Below, piece after piece: positions 35,120 through 43,850 of a stretch of DNA of 64,000 nt. This DNA comes from Streptomyces sp. NBC_00459. GTDB taxonomy: Bacteria > Actinomycetota > Actinomycetes > Streptomycetales > Streptomycetaceae. The position numbers and the translations under genes were made by a program. The notes beneath the pieces were generated by a model, which saw nothing but the letters and a program-made list of their open reading frames with translations, did not search any database and was not told the DNA's origin. Position 1 is the stretch's first letter; each line of letters opens with the position of its first letter. The DNA is taken from contig NZ_CP107903.1 of the NCBI RefSeq assembly GCF_036013955.1, forward strand, positions 5,270,001 to 5,334,000, in the 5' to 3' direction.

Positions 35120-35132
35120 AAAGGAGAGCAAC

Positions 35133-35249
35133 ATGAGCTTCAAGAAGATCGCCCCGGTCAAGAAGGCCCGCAAGGTCGTACCGGCGCCCCACAAGCCCGC
35201 GCCGAAGAAGGTCGCTCCCAAGCGTCGACCGATTGCTCATAAGGACTGA
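35133..35249 (+). CDS. Lys/Pro/Ala-rich microprotein 1 (MSFKKI type)
   Basis: 38 residues from ATG 35133, with AAGGAG at 35121-35126, a very good ribosome binding site. About a third of the residues are Lys or Arg, there are several Pro, and no Cys or Trp, so the pI is extreme. It begins MSFKKIAPVKKA and ends RRPIAHKD. It is a paralogue of the next gene: the two share MSF-KI-PVKKA, the PAPKK core and RRP--H near the end. I do not know the family. Options are a nucleic-acid-binding peptide, a secreted cationic peptide, or a modified-peptide precursor; nothing in the sequence decides. Confidence 0.72.
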   Translation: MSFKKIAPVKKARKVVPAPHKPAPKKVAPKRRPIAHKD

Positions 35250-35315
35250 CTCGACGGCATTCACAGGCAATACCAAACCGCAAACAGCCACATCACAACC
35301 CGGGAGGGAATTCCT

Positions 35316-35444
35316 ATGAGCTTCCACAAGATCGTCCCCGTCAAGAAGGCCGCCAAGCCCGCCGCACCCGCGCCGAAGAAGAAGGCACCGAAGAAGCCGG
35401 CGCCCAGGAAGCCGCAGCGCCGTCCGGTCGGGCACCAGGGCTGA
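35316..35444 (+). CDS. Lys/Pro/Ala-rich microprotein 2 (MSFHKI type)
   Basis: 42 residues from ATG 35316, with GGGAGG about 7 nt upstream. It begins MSFHKIVPVKKA, has a PAPKKKAPKKPAP core and ends RRPVGHQG. It arose by tandem duplication with the gene 66 bp upstream. Conservation is strongest at both ends, which argues that the peptides are real and under selection. A 17-bp hairpin directly after it separates the pair from the ABC exporter gene, so the pair probably makes its own abundant short mRNA. Confidence 0.72.
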   Translation: MSFHKIVPVKKAAKPAAPAPKKKAPKKPAPRKPQRRPVGHQG

Positions 35445-35453
35445 GACCCGCTG

Positions 35454-35504
35454 TGAGGCGGGGTCACCGGAGGACGAGCGACTCGTCCCGGTGACCCCGC
35501 CTCA
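35454..35504 (+). terminator. Very stable stem-loop after the microprotein pair
   Basis: 17 perfect base pairs (35454-35470 with 35488-35504). The loop itself folds (GACGAG 35473-35478 with CTCGTC 35482-35487), giving about 23 pairs in all. It is the strongest terminator candidate in the window. Confidence 0.9.
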
Positions 35505-35536
35505 GCCATGTCCGGAGTACGGAAAGGGAGTTGACC

Positions 35537-37372
35537 ATGAGGGAAGTCCGGGAGGCGTTCCGCCGTTTCTGGCCGCTGACGCGCGGCGACCGGAAGTGGC
35601 TGGTGGCGATCGTCGCGTGCGTGGTGGTGTCCGCGCTGGCCGAGACCGCCGCGATCCTGCTGTTCGCGGAGCTGACGGACAACGCCCTGGAAGCCGGTTC
35701 CCTCGCCGCCTTCTGGGGCCCGGCCGGCGCCTGGCTGGCCGTCGCCGTGCTCGGCGCGCTCGTCGGCTACGCGGGCAACTCGCTCGCCACCTGGACCGCC
35801 GAGAGATTCGTCCTGCGGCTGCGCGCCAACGTCTTCCGGCACGTCCAGGACCTGCCGCCCGACTTCTTCCAGAAGCACCGCCAGGGCGACCTGGTGGAAC
35901 GCCTGACGGGAGACGTCGAGGCGATCGAGCAGATGGTCGTGTCAGGTGTCGTCGGCACGGTCTCCGCCGCCTTCTCGGCCGTCTTCTACGCCGCCGCCGC
36001 CCTCTGGCTGCGCTGGGACCTCGCCCTGGTCACCTTCTTCCTGGCACCCCTCTTCCTCCTCGCCGCCCGCCGCTTCGCCGGCCGTATCAGGACGGCGAGC
36101 CAGGACGAGCGGGTCGCCGACGGCGCGATCACCTCGGTGGTGGAGGAGTCCCTCGGCAACATCGTCCTCACCCAGGCCTACAACCGCCGCCGCGACGAGG
36201 AGAAGCGGCTCGACCGCGAGGCCCGCGCCTGGATGAGGGCGAGCGTGCGCGGGGCGCGGCTGAGCGAGATGTACGAACAGTTCGTCGAGGTCGTCGAGAC
36301 GCTGTGCGTCCTCACGGTGATCGGCATCGGCGTCTGGGAGATCTCCGCCGACCGGATGTCACTGGGCGCGCTCCTCGCCTTCGCCGCCTTCGTCGGCTAC
36401 CTCTACCCGCCGATCCGCAGCCTCGGCCAGCTCGGCCTGACCCTGACGGCGGCGACCGCGGGCGCGGAACGCCTCGGCGAACTGCTGGACGCCGAGCCCG
36501 CCGTCACCGACCCGGTCGAGCCGGTGGCCCAGTGGCCGGTGCGCGGCTGGATCAGCGTCCACGGCGCGTCCTTCACCTACCCCGGAACGGAGAGGGATCA
36601 GGGCAGGCCGTCGCTGCGGGACGTGACCTTCACGGCCGCCCCCGGCGAGCTGGTCCTGATCACCGGAGCGAGCGGCGCCGGAAAATCGACCCTGTCGAAA
36701 CTCCTCACCCGCTTCTACGACCCCTCGTCCGGCGTGATCTGCCTGGACGGCGTCCCGCTGACCGACGTACCCCTCACCTTCCTGCGCGAGAACGTGGCGC
36801 TGCTGCCGCAGGAGACGCTGATCCTGCACGGTTCGATCCGCGAGAACATCGAGTGCGGGCGCCCCGGCGCGAGCGACACGGACATCGAGGCGGCGGCGCG
36901 GGCGGCCGACGCGCACGACTTCGTCGCCGCGCTCCCGGAGGGGTACGGCACGAGGATCGCCCCCGGCACGGCCACACTCTCCGGCGGCCAGTTGCAGCGG
37001 ATCGCGATCGCCCGGGCCATGCTGCGCCGGGCCCCGGTACTGGTCCTCGACGAGCCGACGGCCGGCCTGGACTCCATCGCCGCCCGCCGGGTCGTACCGG
37101 CGCTGCGCCGCCTGATGGCGGGCCGTACGACCATCATGATCACCCACGATCTGAGCCTCGCTCCGGACGCGGACCGCATCCTGGTCGTCGACGAGGGCCG
37201 CCTCGCGGAGACGGGCACGCACGACGAACTGATGGCGCGGAGCGGGGTGTACGCGAGGCTGGCGGGCCCCCGGTCACTGACACCGTCACTGTCAGCTTCA
37301 CCGGTGTCGTCACCGGTGCCGGACCACGACTACCGGCGGGAGGAGACACTGACGCCGGCCCTGAGGGTGTAA
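35537..37372 (+). CDS. ABC exporter, fused membrane and ATPase domains
   Basis: 611 residues from ATG 35537, with AGGGAG at 35525-35530. Six helices of an ABC_membrane exporter domain (about 15-310), then the nucleotide-binding domain (about 345-580) with Walker A GASGAGKST, signature LSGGQ, Walker B VLVLDEPT and H-loop ITHD. It is a half-transporter that should dimerise. No peptidase (C39) domain is present. The last 40 residues are Ser/Pro/Thr rich, and their coding sequence overlaps the 3' end of the convergent response regulator gene by 43 bp. The substrate is unknown; the basic microproteins upstream are candidates. Confidence 0.9.
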   Translation: MREVREAFRRFWPLTRGDRKWLVAIVACVVVSALAETAAILLFAELTDNALEAGSLAAFWGPAGAWLAVAVLGALVGYAGNSLATWTAERFVLRLRANVFRHVQDLPPDFFQKHRQGDLVERLTGDVEAIEQMVVSGVVGTVSAAFSAVFYAAAALWLRWDLALVTFFLAPLFLLAARRFAGRIRTASQDERVADGAITSVVEESLGNIVLTQAYNRRRDEEKRLDREARAWMRASVRGARLSEMYEQFVEVVETLCVLTVIGIGVWEISADRMSLGALLAFAAFVGYLYPPIRSLGQLGLTLTAATAGAERLGELLDAEPAVTDPVEPVAQWPVRGWISVHGASFTYPGTERDQGRPSLRDVTFTAAPGELVLITGASGAGKSTLSKLLTRFYDPSSGVICLDGVPLTDVPLTFLRENVALLPQETLILHGSIRENIECGRPGASDTDIEAAARAADAHDFVAALPEGYGTRIAPGTATLSGGQLQRIAIARAMLRRAPVLVLDEPTAGLDSIAARRVVPALRRLMAGRTTIMITHDLSLAPDADRILVVDEGRLAETGTHDELMARSGVYARLAGPRSLTPSLSASPVSSPVPDHDYRREETLTPALRV

Positions 37373-38052
37373 CCCATCCCCCGCACGGTGTGGATGAGCC
37401 GGGGTTCGCCCCGGCTCTCCAGCTTCCGGCGCAGATACATGACGTACACATCAAGGGTGTTGGAGGTGGGCTCGAAGTCGAAGCCCCAGACGTCCTTGAG
37501 GATCTGGACCCGGCCGAGGACCTTGTCGGGCCGCCGCAGCAGGTATTCGAGAAGGTTGAACTCGGTCTTGGTGAGATCGAGTCGGCGGTCGGCGCGGGTG
37601 ACGGTACGGGTTCGCGGGTCCAGGCGGACGTCCTGGAAGCAGAGACCCGCGAGCGGCGAGGGCGGCCGGGGTTCGCGCTGCGGGCTGCGGCGCAGTAACG
37701 CCCTTACACGAGCGAGGAGTTCCTCGGTGGCGAAGGGCTTCATCAGGTAGTCGTCGGCGCCGTTGTCGAGCGCGACGATCCGGTCCCCGACGGCCGCCCG
37801 TCCGGTGATCATCAGGATCGGGACGGTACATCCCGAGGCCCGCAGCCGCCGGGTCGCGGCGAGCCCGTCGAGGCCGGGCATGGTGACGTCCATGAGCACG
37901 AGGTCGGGTGCGCTGTCCGGTTCGGCCAGGAGGGCGAGCGCCGCACGGCCGTCCCCGGCGAGCACGGTCTCGTACCCCTCGAACCTGAGCACCCGGCCGA
38001 GCCCCTCACGTATGGCCGCGTCGTCGTCGGCCAGCAGGATCTTCCGCGTCAT
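37330..38052 (-). CDS. OmpR-type response regulator (orphan)
   Basis: 240 residues from ATG 38052. Receiver domain with the Asp-Asp pair in LLADDDAAIREG, phospho-acceptor Asp in LVLMDVTMPG, and Lys in LMKPFATEE. The winged-helix domain has YLRRKLESRGEPRLIHTVRGMGY. No histidine kinase is adjacent. Its 3' end overlaps that of the ABC exporter gene. It may control the exporter or the flanking accessory genes. Confidence 0.92.
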   Translation of the reverse strand: MTRKILLADDDAAIREGLGRVLRFEGYETVLAGDGRAALALLAEPDSAPDLVLMDVTMPGLDGLAATRRLRASGCTVPILMITGRAAVGDRIVALDNGADDYLMKPFATEELLARVRALLRRSPQREPRPPSPLAGLCFQDVRLDPRTRTVTRADRRLDLTKTEFNLLEYLLRRPDKVLGRVQILKDVWGFDFEPTSNTLDVYVMYLRRKLESRGEPRLIHTVRGMGYTLRAGVSVSSRR

Positions 38053-38096
38053 CTCAATACGGTCTGACGAAGCGCTGTGCTGGGGCTGGCAGGCGG

Positions 38097-38828
38097 TTAT
38101 GCGTTGGCTACCGTTCGTGCGCAGCGCCAGTGGAAGAAGGCCGCGAGAAGGGCGAAGGCGGCCAAGGGGATCCACAGGAGCAGGAGGAGAGCCGGTGCAT
38201 CGTCCGTCGTGATCAGCAGCACCACCGAGAGCAGGAAGGTGCACAGGAGCACAAAGACCGTGCCGTTGACCGCCCGCTCCCAGGCCTTGCGGTGCTCAGC
38301 CCGCCGCTGGATGCGTGCCTCGGTCGCCGGGTGCGGCTCCCAGGTCATGCCCCGGTGCCGGGCGGCGCCGGCACGCAGCTCGTCGACCTCTGCCGGTGGA
38401 TCGTCCAACTGCCAGTCGTCGAGGTGCGGGAGGAGAAACCGTCGGCCGTCGGTGTCGTACAGGTGGACCAGCCACTTGCGCCCGTGGGCGGGTGCCTTGG
38501 GGACCGGCTGGGTCCGGATGTCGTAGATGTCGTGCCAGGCCCACCGGCGTTCGATCACGGCCCCGCGTACCGAGACCCCGTGCGCGCCGACCAGCGTGTG
38601 CCCGCGGCGCAGGTACACCGTCCACCGCGCGAGGGCCGTCACAATGACCGCCAGGAGTACGGCCTTCGCCCAACCGGGCACGGAGGACGACCGGTTGAAT
38701 TGGAGCAGGCAGTAAGACATCGTGCAGCCGGAGTAGACGAACACTCCCCGGGGCAACTTTCGCCGCTTCCGGTACTCCCGCTCGATCCCGTCACCGTCCC
38801 CGGCACCACCATCGACGTCCCCGCCCAT
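38097..38828 (-). CDS. Membrane protein with bacterial PH-like domain
   Basis: 243 residues. One or two N-terminal helices (about 52-68), a PH-like segment (VGAHGVSVRGAVIERRWAWHDIYDIRTQ, about 78-125), and two C-terminal helices (about 193-235). Proteins of this layout are common in Streptomyces and have no assigned role. Confidence 0.72.
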   Translation of the reverse strand: MGGDVDGGAGDGDGIEREYRKRRKLPRGVFVYSGCTMSYCLLQFNRSSSVPGWAKAVLLAVIVTALARWTVYLRRGHTLVGAHGVSVRGAVIERRWAWHDIYDIRTQPVPKAPAHGRKWLVHLYDTDGRRFLLPHLDDWQLDDPPAEVDELRAGAARHRGMTWEPHPATEARIQRRAEHRKAWERAVNGTVFVLLCTFLLSVVLLITTDDAPALLLLLWIPLAAFALLAAFFHWRCARTVANA

Positions 38829-38882
38829 CGACCCTCCCCAGAGCCTGTAATGGGGTGATCGTAGAGCGGGGACCTGTGCACG

Positions 38883-40982
38883 TCAGGAGGCGGACGGCGT
38901 CCAGTCGCCCAGCCAGTCCGCGATCTCCTGGCCCGCGGCCTGGGCGTCGGTCAGTTGGGGGCGGTCGGTGCTTGCGGCGCCCGCGCCCGTGCCCTTGTTC
39001 TGGTACTCGGCGAAGCGGTCCTCCTTCCAGGAGAAGCCGCCCATGTCGGACCAGGGGGTGGTCTTGATCGCCGCGCTCAGGGTCGTGTTGCGGACCGTGG
39101 TCTGCGGGTCGAGGGTCGCGTCGCCGCCCGCGTGCCAGTTGCGGCCGAGGAAGAAGCTGCGGTCGGACACGTCACCGTTGATCGTGGAGTTGGCGATCAG
39201 GATGCCCTTGCGGTTCGCCGCGGTGCTGGGGGCCGTGACATAGCCGGCCGAGGTGCCGTTCCAGCGCTTCTTCAGCGTGATGACCGACTTGTCGATCACC
39301 GCCGTGGCCCGGCCGAAGATGAAGTCGGTGTTGCCGACGACATAGGAGTTGGTGATGTAGACGCGGCCCAGCTTGTCCTTGGACGCGGTGTCCACCAGCA
39401 GGGTGTCCTGGTCGCCGCTGATGATGACGCTGTCGAGGAGCACCTTGTCGGCGGAGGTGCGCAGAGCGACCGCCTGGTTGGCGATGTCCTGGTGCGCGGC
39501 CTCGTCGAAGTCGTTGGAGATGGTCAGGTTGCGGGCCTGGAAGTCGTCCGCGTCCACGGCGACGGTGGCGCTGCCGCCGGTGCCGTACGTGCCGGAGCCG
39601 TCGGGCTTCGGCGTACCGGACGCGTTGTTGTAGACGATCGTGGTGTCCTTACGGCTGCCACCGCTGCCCTGGATGGTGACGTGCGGCTTGTTCGAGGGGA
39701 CCTTGACCAGCTCGCGGTACGTGCCCGGCTTGACGGAGATGACCACCCGGGAGGCGTTGTTCGCGGGTACGGCGTTCACGGCGGCCTGCACGGTCCGGTA
39801 CTGGCCGGAGCCGTCGGCGGCGACGGTGAGAGTCGTGGCGGCGGCGGCCGTGGTGGTCGCGGTACTGCTTACCTTGGCCACCGAACTACGCGGCCCCGCA
39901 CCGGACTTGAGGAGCGCGGGCACGTCGGCCGCCTTGTCCGGGGTGTAGCTGTAGTACGTCTTCGGGTCCCAGGCCGCGCCCGACCCCCCGCTCTCGTTCT
40001 TGCCCGTCGTCCCCGAGAAGACGTTGCCGCGCTGGACGAGCGTGGCGGTGGCGTCGCGGACGACCGGGTTGGTCATGCCCTGGAAGTAGGAGTTCTCCAG
40101 CACCATGTTGGTCTTCCCGCGGGAGTAATTCCCGTACGAGGACTTGATGGTGGTCCCCGCCTCGTCCTCCAGGAAGTTGTTGTAGAGGTGAGCGTGGGCC
40201 ACGTTGTCGGTGGACGGGTTGCGCTGCTCGGTCTCGCGGATCCAGTTGTGGTGGATCGTGATGTCGGCCGTGGTGTTCTCGGTCCAGCCGATGCCGAAAG
40301 CCTTGTTCTCCTGGCTCAGCTTGTTCCAGGACACGGTCAGGTAGGTCGTGTCCTTGCGGCTGTCGATCAGTCCGTCCGCCATGTGCCGCAGGTCGTTGTG
40401 ATCGATCCACACGTGATGAGCGCCGTCCATCTGAATGGCGTCGAAGTCGTGCTCCTTGTCGTTCCAGACGCCCTGGTAGGCATCCCGGATCGTCAGGTTC
40501 CGGATAATGACGTTGTGGACGCCCTGCCCGAGGAAGAACCCGCCGCCGACGATGTGCCCGGAGGTCCCGGCCCCGATGATGGTCTTGTCGGAGGCGACCT
40601 TGATCTCCTTGCCGACCGGGTTCATGTTGATGGTCGCTGCGACGACGATGATGTACGGCTCAGAGGCGGTCGCGTACTTCTCCAGGTCGGCGAGCGTCTT
40701 CACGGTGACGGTCTGGCCGTTCCGGCCGCCGTAAGTCCCGTTCTGGCCAAGGGCGTTGACGGAGGCGAAGCCGTTGGCGACGTCGGTGACACCGGCGAGG
40801 GCGGAGGCAGTGGAGGAGGCGGCGGACGCCTTCGGCTGCGCGTCCGCACCGAACACGCCGAAGACACCGCCGTAGGCCATGGCTCCGGCGGAGGTGAGGG
40901 CCAGCGGGACTCCGGCGAGCAGTGCCGTCCTGCGGCGACGGTGACGGCGGCGGCTGGGGGACTTGCTGCGGGTCTCGCTCAC
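38883..40982 (-). CDS. Pectate lyase (PL1) - pectin methylesterase (CE8) fusion
   Basis: 699 residues with an Arg-rich signal peptide (about 1-50). The PL1 domain (about 65-375) shows DAIQMDGAHHVWIDHNDL and the calcium/Arg region of pectate lyases. A Thr/Ala linker leads to the CE8 domain (about 388-690), with QAVALR, the catalytic Asp in GDQDTLL, the second Asp in GNTDFIFGRATAV, and LGRNW. One polypeptide would remove methyl esters from pectin and then cleave it. The AraC-type regulator is divergent. Confidence 0.93.
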   Translation of the reverse strand: MSETRSKSPSRRRHRRRRTALLAGVPLALTSAGAMAYGGVFGVFGADAQPKASAASSTASALAGVTDVANGFASVNALGQNGTYGGRNGQTVTVKTLADLEKYATASEPYIIVVAATINMNPVGKEIKVASDKTIIGAGTSGHIVGGGFFLGQGVHNVIIRNLTIRDAYQGVWNDKEHDFDAIQMDGAHHVWIDHNDLRHMADGLIDSRKDTTYLTVSWNKLSQENKAFGIGWTENTTADITIHHNWIRETEQRNPSTDNVAHAHLYNNFLEDEAGTTIKSSYGNYSRGKTNMVLENSYFQGMTNPVVRDATATLVQRGNVFSGTTGKNESGGSGAAWDPKTYYSYTPDKAADVPALLKSGAGPRSSVAKVSSTATTTAAAATTLTVAADGSGQYRTVQAAVNAVPANNASRVVISVKPGTYRELVKVPSNKPHVTIQGSGGSRKDTTIVYNNASGTPKPDGSGTYGTGGSATVAVDADDFQARNLTISNDFDEAAHQDIANQAVALRTSADKVLLDSVIISGDQDTLLVDTASKDKLGRVYITNSYVVGNTDFIFGRATAVIDKSVITLKKRWNGTSAGYVTAPSTAANRKGILIANSTINGDVSDRSFFLGRNWHAGGDATLDPQTTVRNTTLSAAIKTTPWSDMGGFSWKEDRFAEYQNKGTGAGAASTDRPQLTDAQAAGQEIADWLGDWTPSAS

Positions 40983-41114
40983 GGCTGCTTCCGATCAAGT
41001 GAGGGGCTGGGCGGATTAACTGGAAGGGGAACCACGTCACTTGGCTGTTGCAGCCGAGGGGGGAAAGGTTGCCGTGCAGAGGAGGAGCGGATCGGGGACC
41101 GGAAGGGAAGCGGA

Positions 41115-42137
41115 ATGATCGGGAGGGTGTTCCGTACGGACGACGTACCTGCGGGAGACAGGTTCGACTACTGGCAGGAACTGGTCGCCCGGACGCGCTC
41201 CAGCGCACTCGTCAGCGACCACGCCGCCGACTTCTGGGCGGAGCAGCGGCTGATGGAACTGGGGCCGGTGGTCGTCAGCCAGATGTCGTTCCTGCCCACG
41301 CGCTACCGCCGGACCGAGAAACTGGTGCGCCAGGCCGACCCCGAGCTGTATCACCTGACGTTGCTGATCGACGGCGGACTTGGCCTCGACCACGCCGGGC
41401 GGACCAGCACGTTCACCTCGCGTGACCTGCACCTGGCCGACAGCTCGCAGCCCTACGACGTCAGGTCGGCGGACGACCGGCAGGGCGGCATAGTCAGGGG
41501 AATGGCCGTGGACTTCCCCAAGGCACTGCTGCCCCTGCCGCCGCACCGGGTAAGGGAGTTGCTGGGCCGGCGGCTGCCCGGCCTTGAGGGGGTCGGGGCG
41601 CTCCTGGCGGACTTCGTCGTCGGCTTGGACCGCCAGGCCGACAGCCTCCAGCCCGCTGACGCGCCCCGTCTGGGCACGGTCGTCCTCGACCTGATGTCGG
41701 CCTGGTTCGCCCAACTGCTGGAAGCGGAAGCCGCGTTGTCGCCGGAGACCCGGGGCCGGGCCATGGCGCAACGCGTCCAGGAGTTCATCCGGCAGAACCT
41801 GCACGACCCCGAACTGACGCCACCCGTGATCGCCGCCGCCCACAACATCTCGCTCAGCTATCTGCACCGCATCTTCCAGCAGCGGACGCAGGGCGAACCG
41901 GTCGCGGCCTGGATCCGCCGCCTCCGACTGGAGAACGCCCACCGCGACCTGGCGAACGGCGCACTGCGAGGCACTCCGATCCACACGATCGCCGCCCGCT
42001 GGGGCTACCCGCGCCACTCCGACTTCACCCGGGCGTTCCGCGCCGCCTACGGGATGTCACCCAGGGACTACCGGCAACAGACGCTGTCCCCGTCCCCGTC
42101 CCCGTCACTGTCGCTGCCACTGTCCGAACGGGCGTAG
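41115..42137 (+). CDS. AraC-family transcriptional regulator
   Basis: 340 residues from ATG 41115 with a GGGAAG-type site upstream. An N-terminal AraC-binding-like domain (about 10-200) precedes a double helix-turn-helix (about 230-325), including ISLSYLHRIFQQRTQGEPVAAWIRRLRLENA and the closing FTRAFRAAYGMSPRDYR. The C-terminal tail is a Ser/Pro repeat. It is divergent from the pectinase gene across 132 bp, so control of that gene is plausible. Confidence 0.9.
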   Translation: MIGRVFRTDDVPAGDRFDYWQELVARTRSSALVSDHAADFWAEQRLMELGPVVVSQMSFLPTRYRRTEKLVRQADPELYHLTLLIDGGLGLDHAGRTSTFTSRDLHLADSSQPYDVRSADDRQGGIVRGMAVDFPKALLPLPPHRVRELLGRRLPGLEGVGALLADFVVGLDRQADSLQPADAPRLGTVVLDLMSAWFAQLLEAEAALSPETRGRAMAQRVQEFIRQNLHDPELTPPVIAAAHNISLSYLHRIFQQRTQGEPVAAWIRRLRLENAHRDLANGALRGTPIHTIAARWGYPRHSDFTRAFRAAYGMSPRDYRQQTLSPSPSPSLSLPLSERA

Positions 42138-42267
42138 GACGGGAGCAGGGTCGGTACCGGGTGGCAGGGAGTTGGCCGGAAGTAGACGCAGCGCCAAGAA
42201 ACTGTGGACCGGATGCGAAGGACAACAGCCCGACGACCAGGCATTGTCGTTTCTGCAACGGGGGAAA

Positions 42268-42308
42268 CCTCGGTCGCGGGACTGCTCCTCTCGGCCCCGC
42301 GACCGAGG
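42268..42308. terminator. Bidirectional stem-loop between convergent genes
   Basis: A perfect 12-bp stem (42268-42279 with 42297-42308, CCTCGGTCGCGG arm). It is the only clear element in the 276-bp gap 42138-42413. Confidence 0.8.
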
Positions 42309-42413
42309 AAATCCGACCTCACGATTCCGTCGGGATCCTCCCGCCCAGGCCGACCGCCATCCAGGGGTCACCGAGCAGGGCCCGCGCCCCCCTCTGACCC
42401 GATCGAGCGCCCC

Positions 42414-43850
42414 CTACACCGACTCCGGCGGAGGCGTGGGCGCCCCCGGCAGCCGTACGGTGGCCACGGTTCCGCCGCCTTCCGCGCGGGCCAACGTGAC
42501 CTCGCCGCCGGCCTGTTGGACCGTACGGGCGACGATCGACAGGCCCAGGCCGGAACCGGGGAGGGCGCGCGCTGAGGGTGAGCGCCAGAAGCGGTCGAAG
42601 ACGTGGGCGATCTCGTCGGCGGGGATACCGGGGCCGTGGTCGCGGACCGTCAGGGTGCCCCTGCTCAGCTGCACCTCGATCGTGCCGCCCTCGGGGCTGA
42701 ACTTCACCGCGTTGTCCAGGATGTTGACCACCGCCCGCTCCAGCGCCGACGGTTCCCCCCGGACGAACCAGGGCTGGACGTCCGCGGTGATCGTCAGTTC
42801 GGGTCCGCGTAGACGGGCCCGGCGCAGGGCCGACTCGACCGTGTCCTCCAGGGCGACCACCTGTACGCGCTCACCTCGCTGGCCCTCCGACCGGGACAGC
42901 TCCTGCAGGTCGCCGATCAGGGCGGCCAGTTCGGTCATCTGGGCCTTCACCGAGGCGAGGAGCGCCTTGCGGTCGGCCTCGGGGATCGGGCGGCCTGTCT
43001 CCTCGCTGCGGGTGAGGAGTTCGATGTTGGTGCGGAGGGAGGTGAGGGGGGTGCGGAGTTCGTGGCCGGCGTCGGCGATCAACTGCTGTTGCAGTTCGCG
43101 GGAGTTGGCCAGGGCGGATGTCATGGAGTTGAAGGAGCGCGAGAGGCGGGCCACCTCGTCGTCGCTCTCGTCCTCCACCGGAATGCGGACCGTCAGGTCC
43201 TCGGTGCGGGCCACGTGTTCGACGGCTTCGGTGAGTTTGTCCACGGGCTTGAGGGCGGCACGGGCCACGGCCAGGCCTGCGGCTCCGGCGCCGAGCACCC
43301 CGACTCCGGAAACGATGAGGAGGATCAGGGCAAGTTCGTTGAGGGTGGACTGTGTGCCGTGGAGGGGAGCCGCGACGAGCACGGCGACGCGTTGTCCGTC
43401 GGACGAGTCGACGCCCAGGAACACGGACAGCGCGCGTACAGCGTTGCCGTCCTCATCGGTACCGTTGCGGAAGATGTGCTGACCGCTCTCCGTCGCGTCC
43501 GTGATGAGATCCCGGTCGCTGTCGGTCACCTTGACCGTGCCCTTGGAGAACGGGGTGACGCAGGGGTCACCCTTTACCTTGATGAGCTGGACGTAACTGT
43601 TCGGGACCGGGCCTCGCGTGGCGTTCTGCTGCGGGCTCTGGGAGCACTCGTTGAGTACCTGATTGAGGATGCCGGGCCTGTTCACCATTTGTTGCAGGTC
43701 GTTGTTGACCTGCTCGTACAGTTTCCCCTGCACGATGAACCAACAAGCCACCGAGACCGCGCCCACCGCGAACGCCACAGCGGCAGCGACCAGCAGCGCC
43801 AGCCGGGAGCGGATGGGAAGGGACCGGTACCGGCGTCCCACTCTGCTCAT
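42414..43850 (-). CDS. Sensor histidine kinase, MprB-like
   Basis: 478 residues. Helix 1 at about 15-40, an outer sensor domain with two Cys (about 41-165), helix 2 at about 172-195, HAMP, then the H-box DAGHELRTPLTS and the ATPase N, G1 (DHGPGIP) and G2 (GSGLGL) boxes. It overlaps the response regulator by 4 bp. The pair is followed, in genome order, by an HtrA-like protease, as in MprAB/PepD envelope-stress systems and, from memory, SCO4155-4157. Confidence 0.94.
   Translation of the reverse strand: MSRVGRRYRSLPIRSRLALLVAAAVAFAVGAVSVACWFIVQGKLYEQVNNDLQQMVNRPGILNQVLNECSQSPQQNATRGPVPNSYVQLIKVKGDPCVTPFSKGTVKVTDSDRDLITDATESGQHIFRNGTDEDGNAVRALSVFLGVDSSDGQRVAVLVAAPLHGTQSTLNELALILLIVSGVGVLGAGAAGLAVARAALKPVDKLTEAVEHVARTEDLTVRIPVEDESDDEVARLSRSFNSMTSALANSRELQQQLIADAGHELRTPLTSLRTNIELLTRSEETGRPIPEADRKALLASVKAQMTELAALIGDLQELSRSEGQRGERVQVVALEDTVESALRRARLRGPELTITADVQPWFVRGEPSALERAVVNILDNAVKFSPEGGTIEVQLSRGTLTVRDHGPGIPADEIAHVFDRFWRSPSARALPGSGLGLSIVARTVQQAGGEVTLARAEGGGTVATVRLPGAPTPPPESV

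Noticed and set aside
35537..37372. Exporter as a bacteriocin transporter with a leader peptidase
   Set aside because: No C39 peptidase domain at the N-terminus, and the microproteins have no double-Gly leader.
38955..42137. Very long plus-strand open frame across the pectinase and AraC genes
   Set aside because: Only the last third is the AraC gene; the rest is the antisense of the pectinase gene and has shadow composition.
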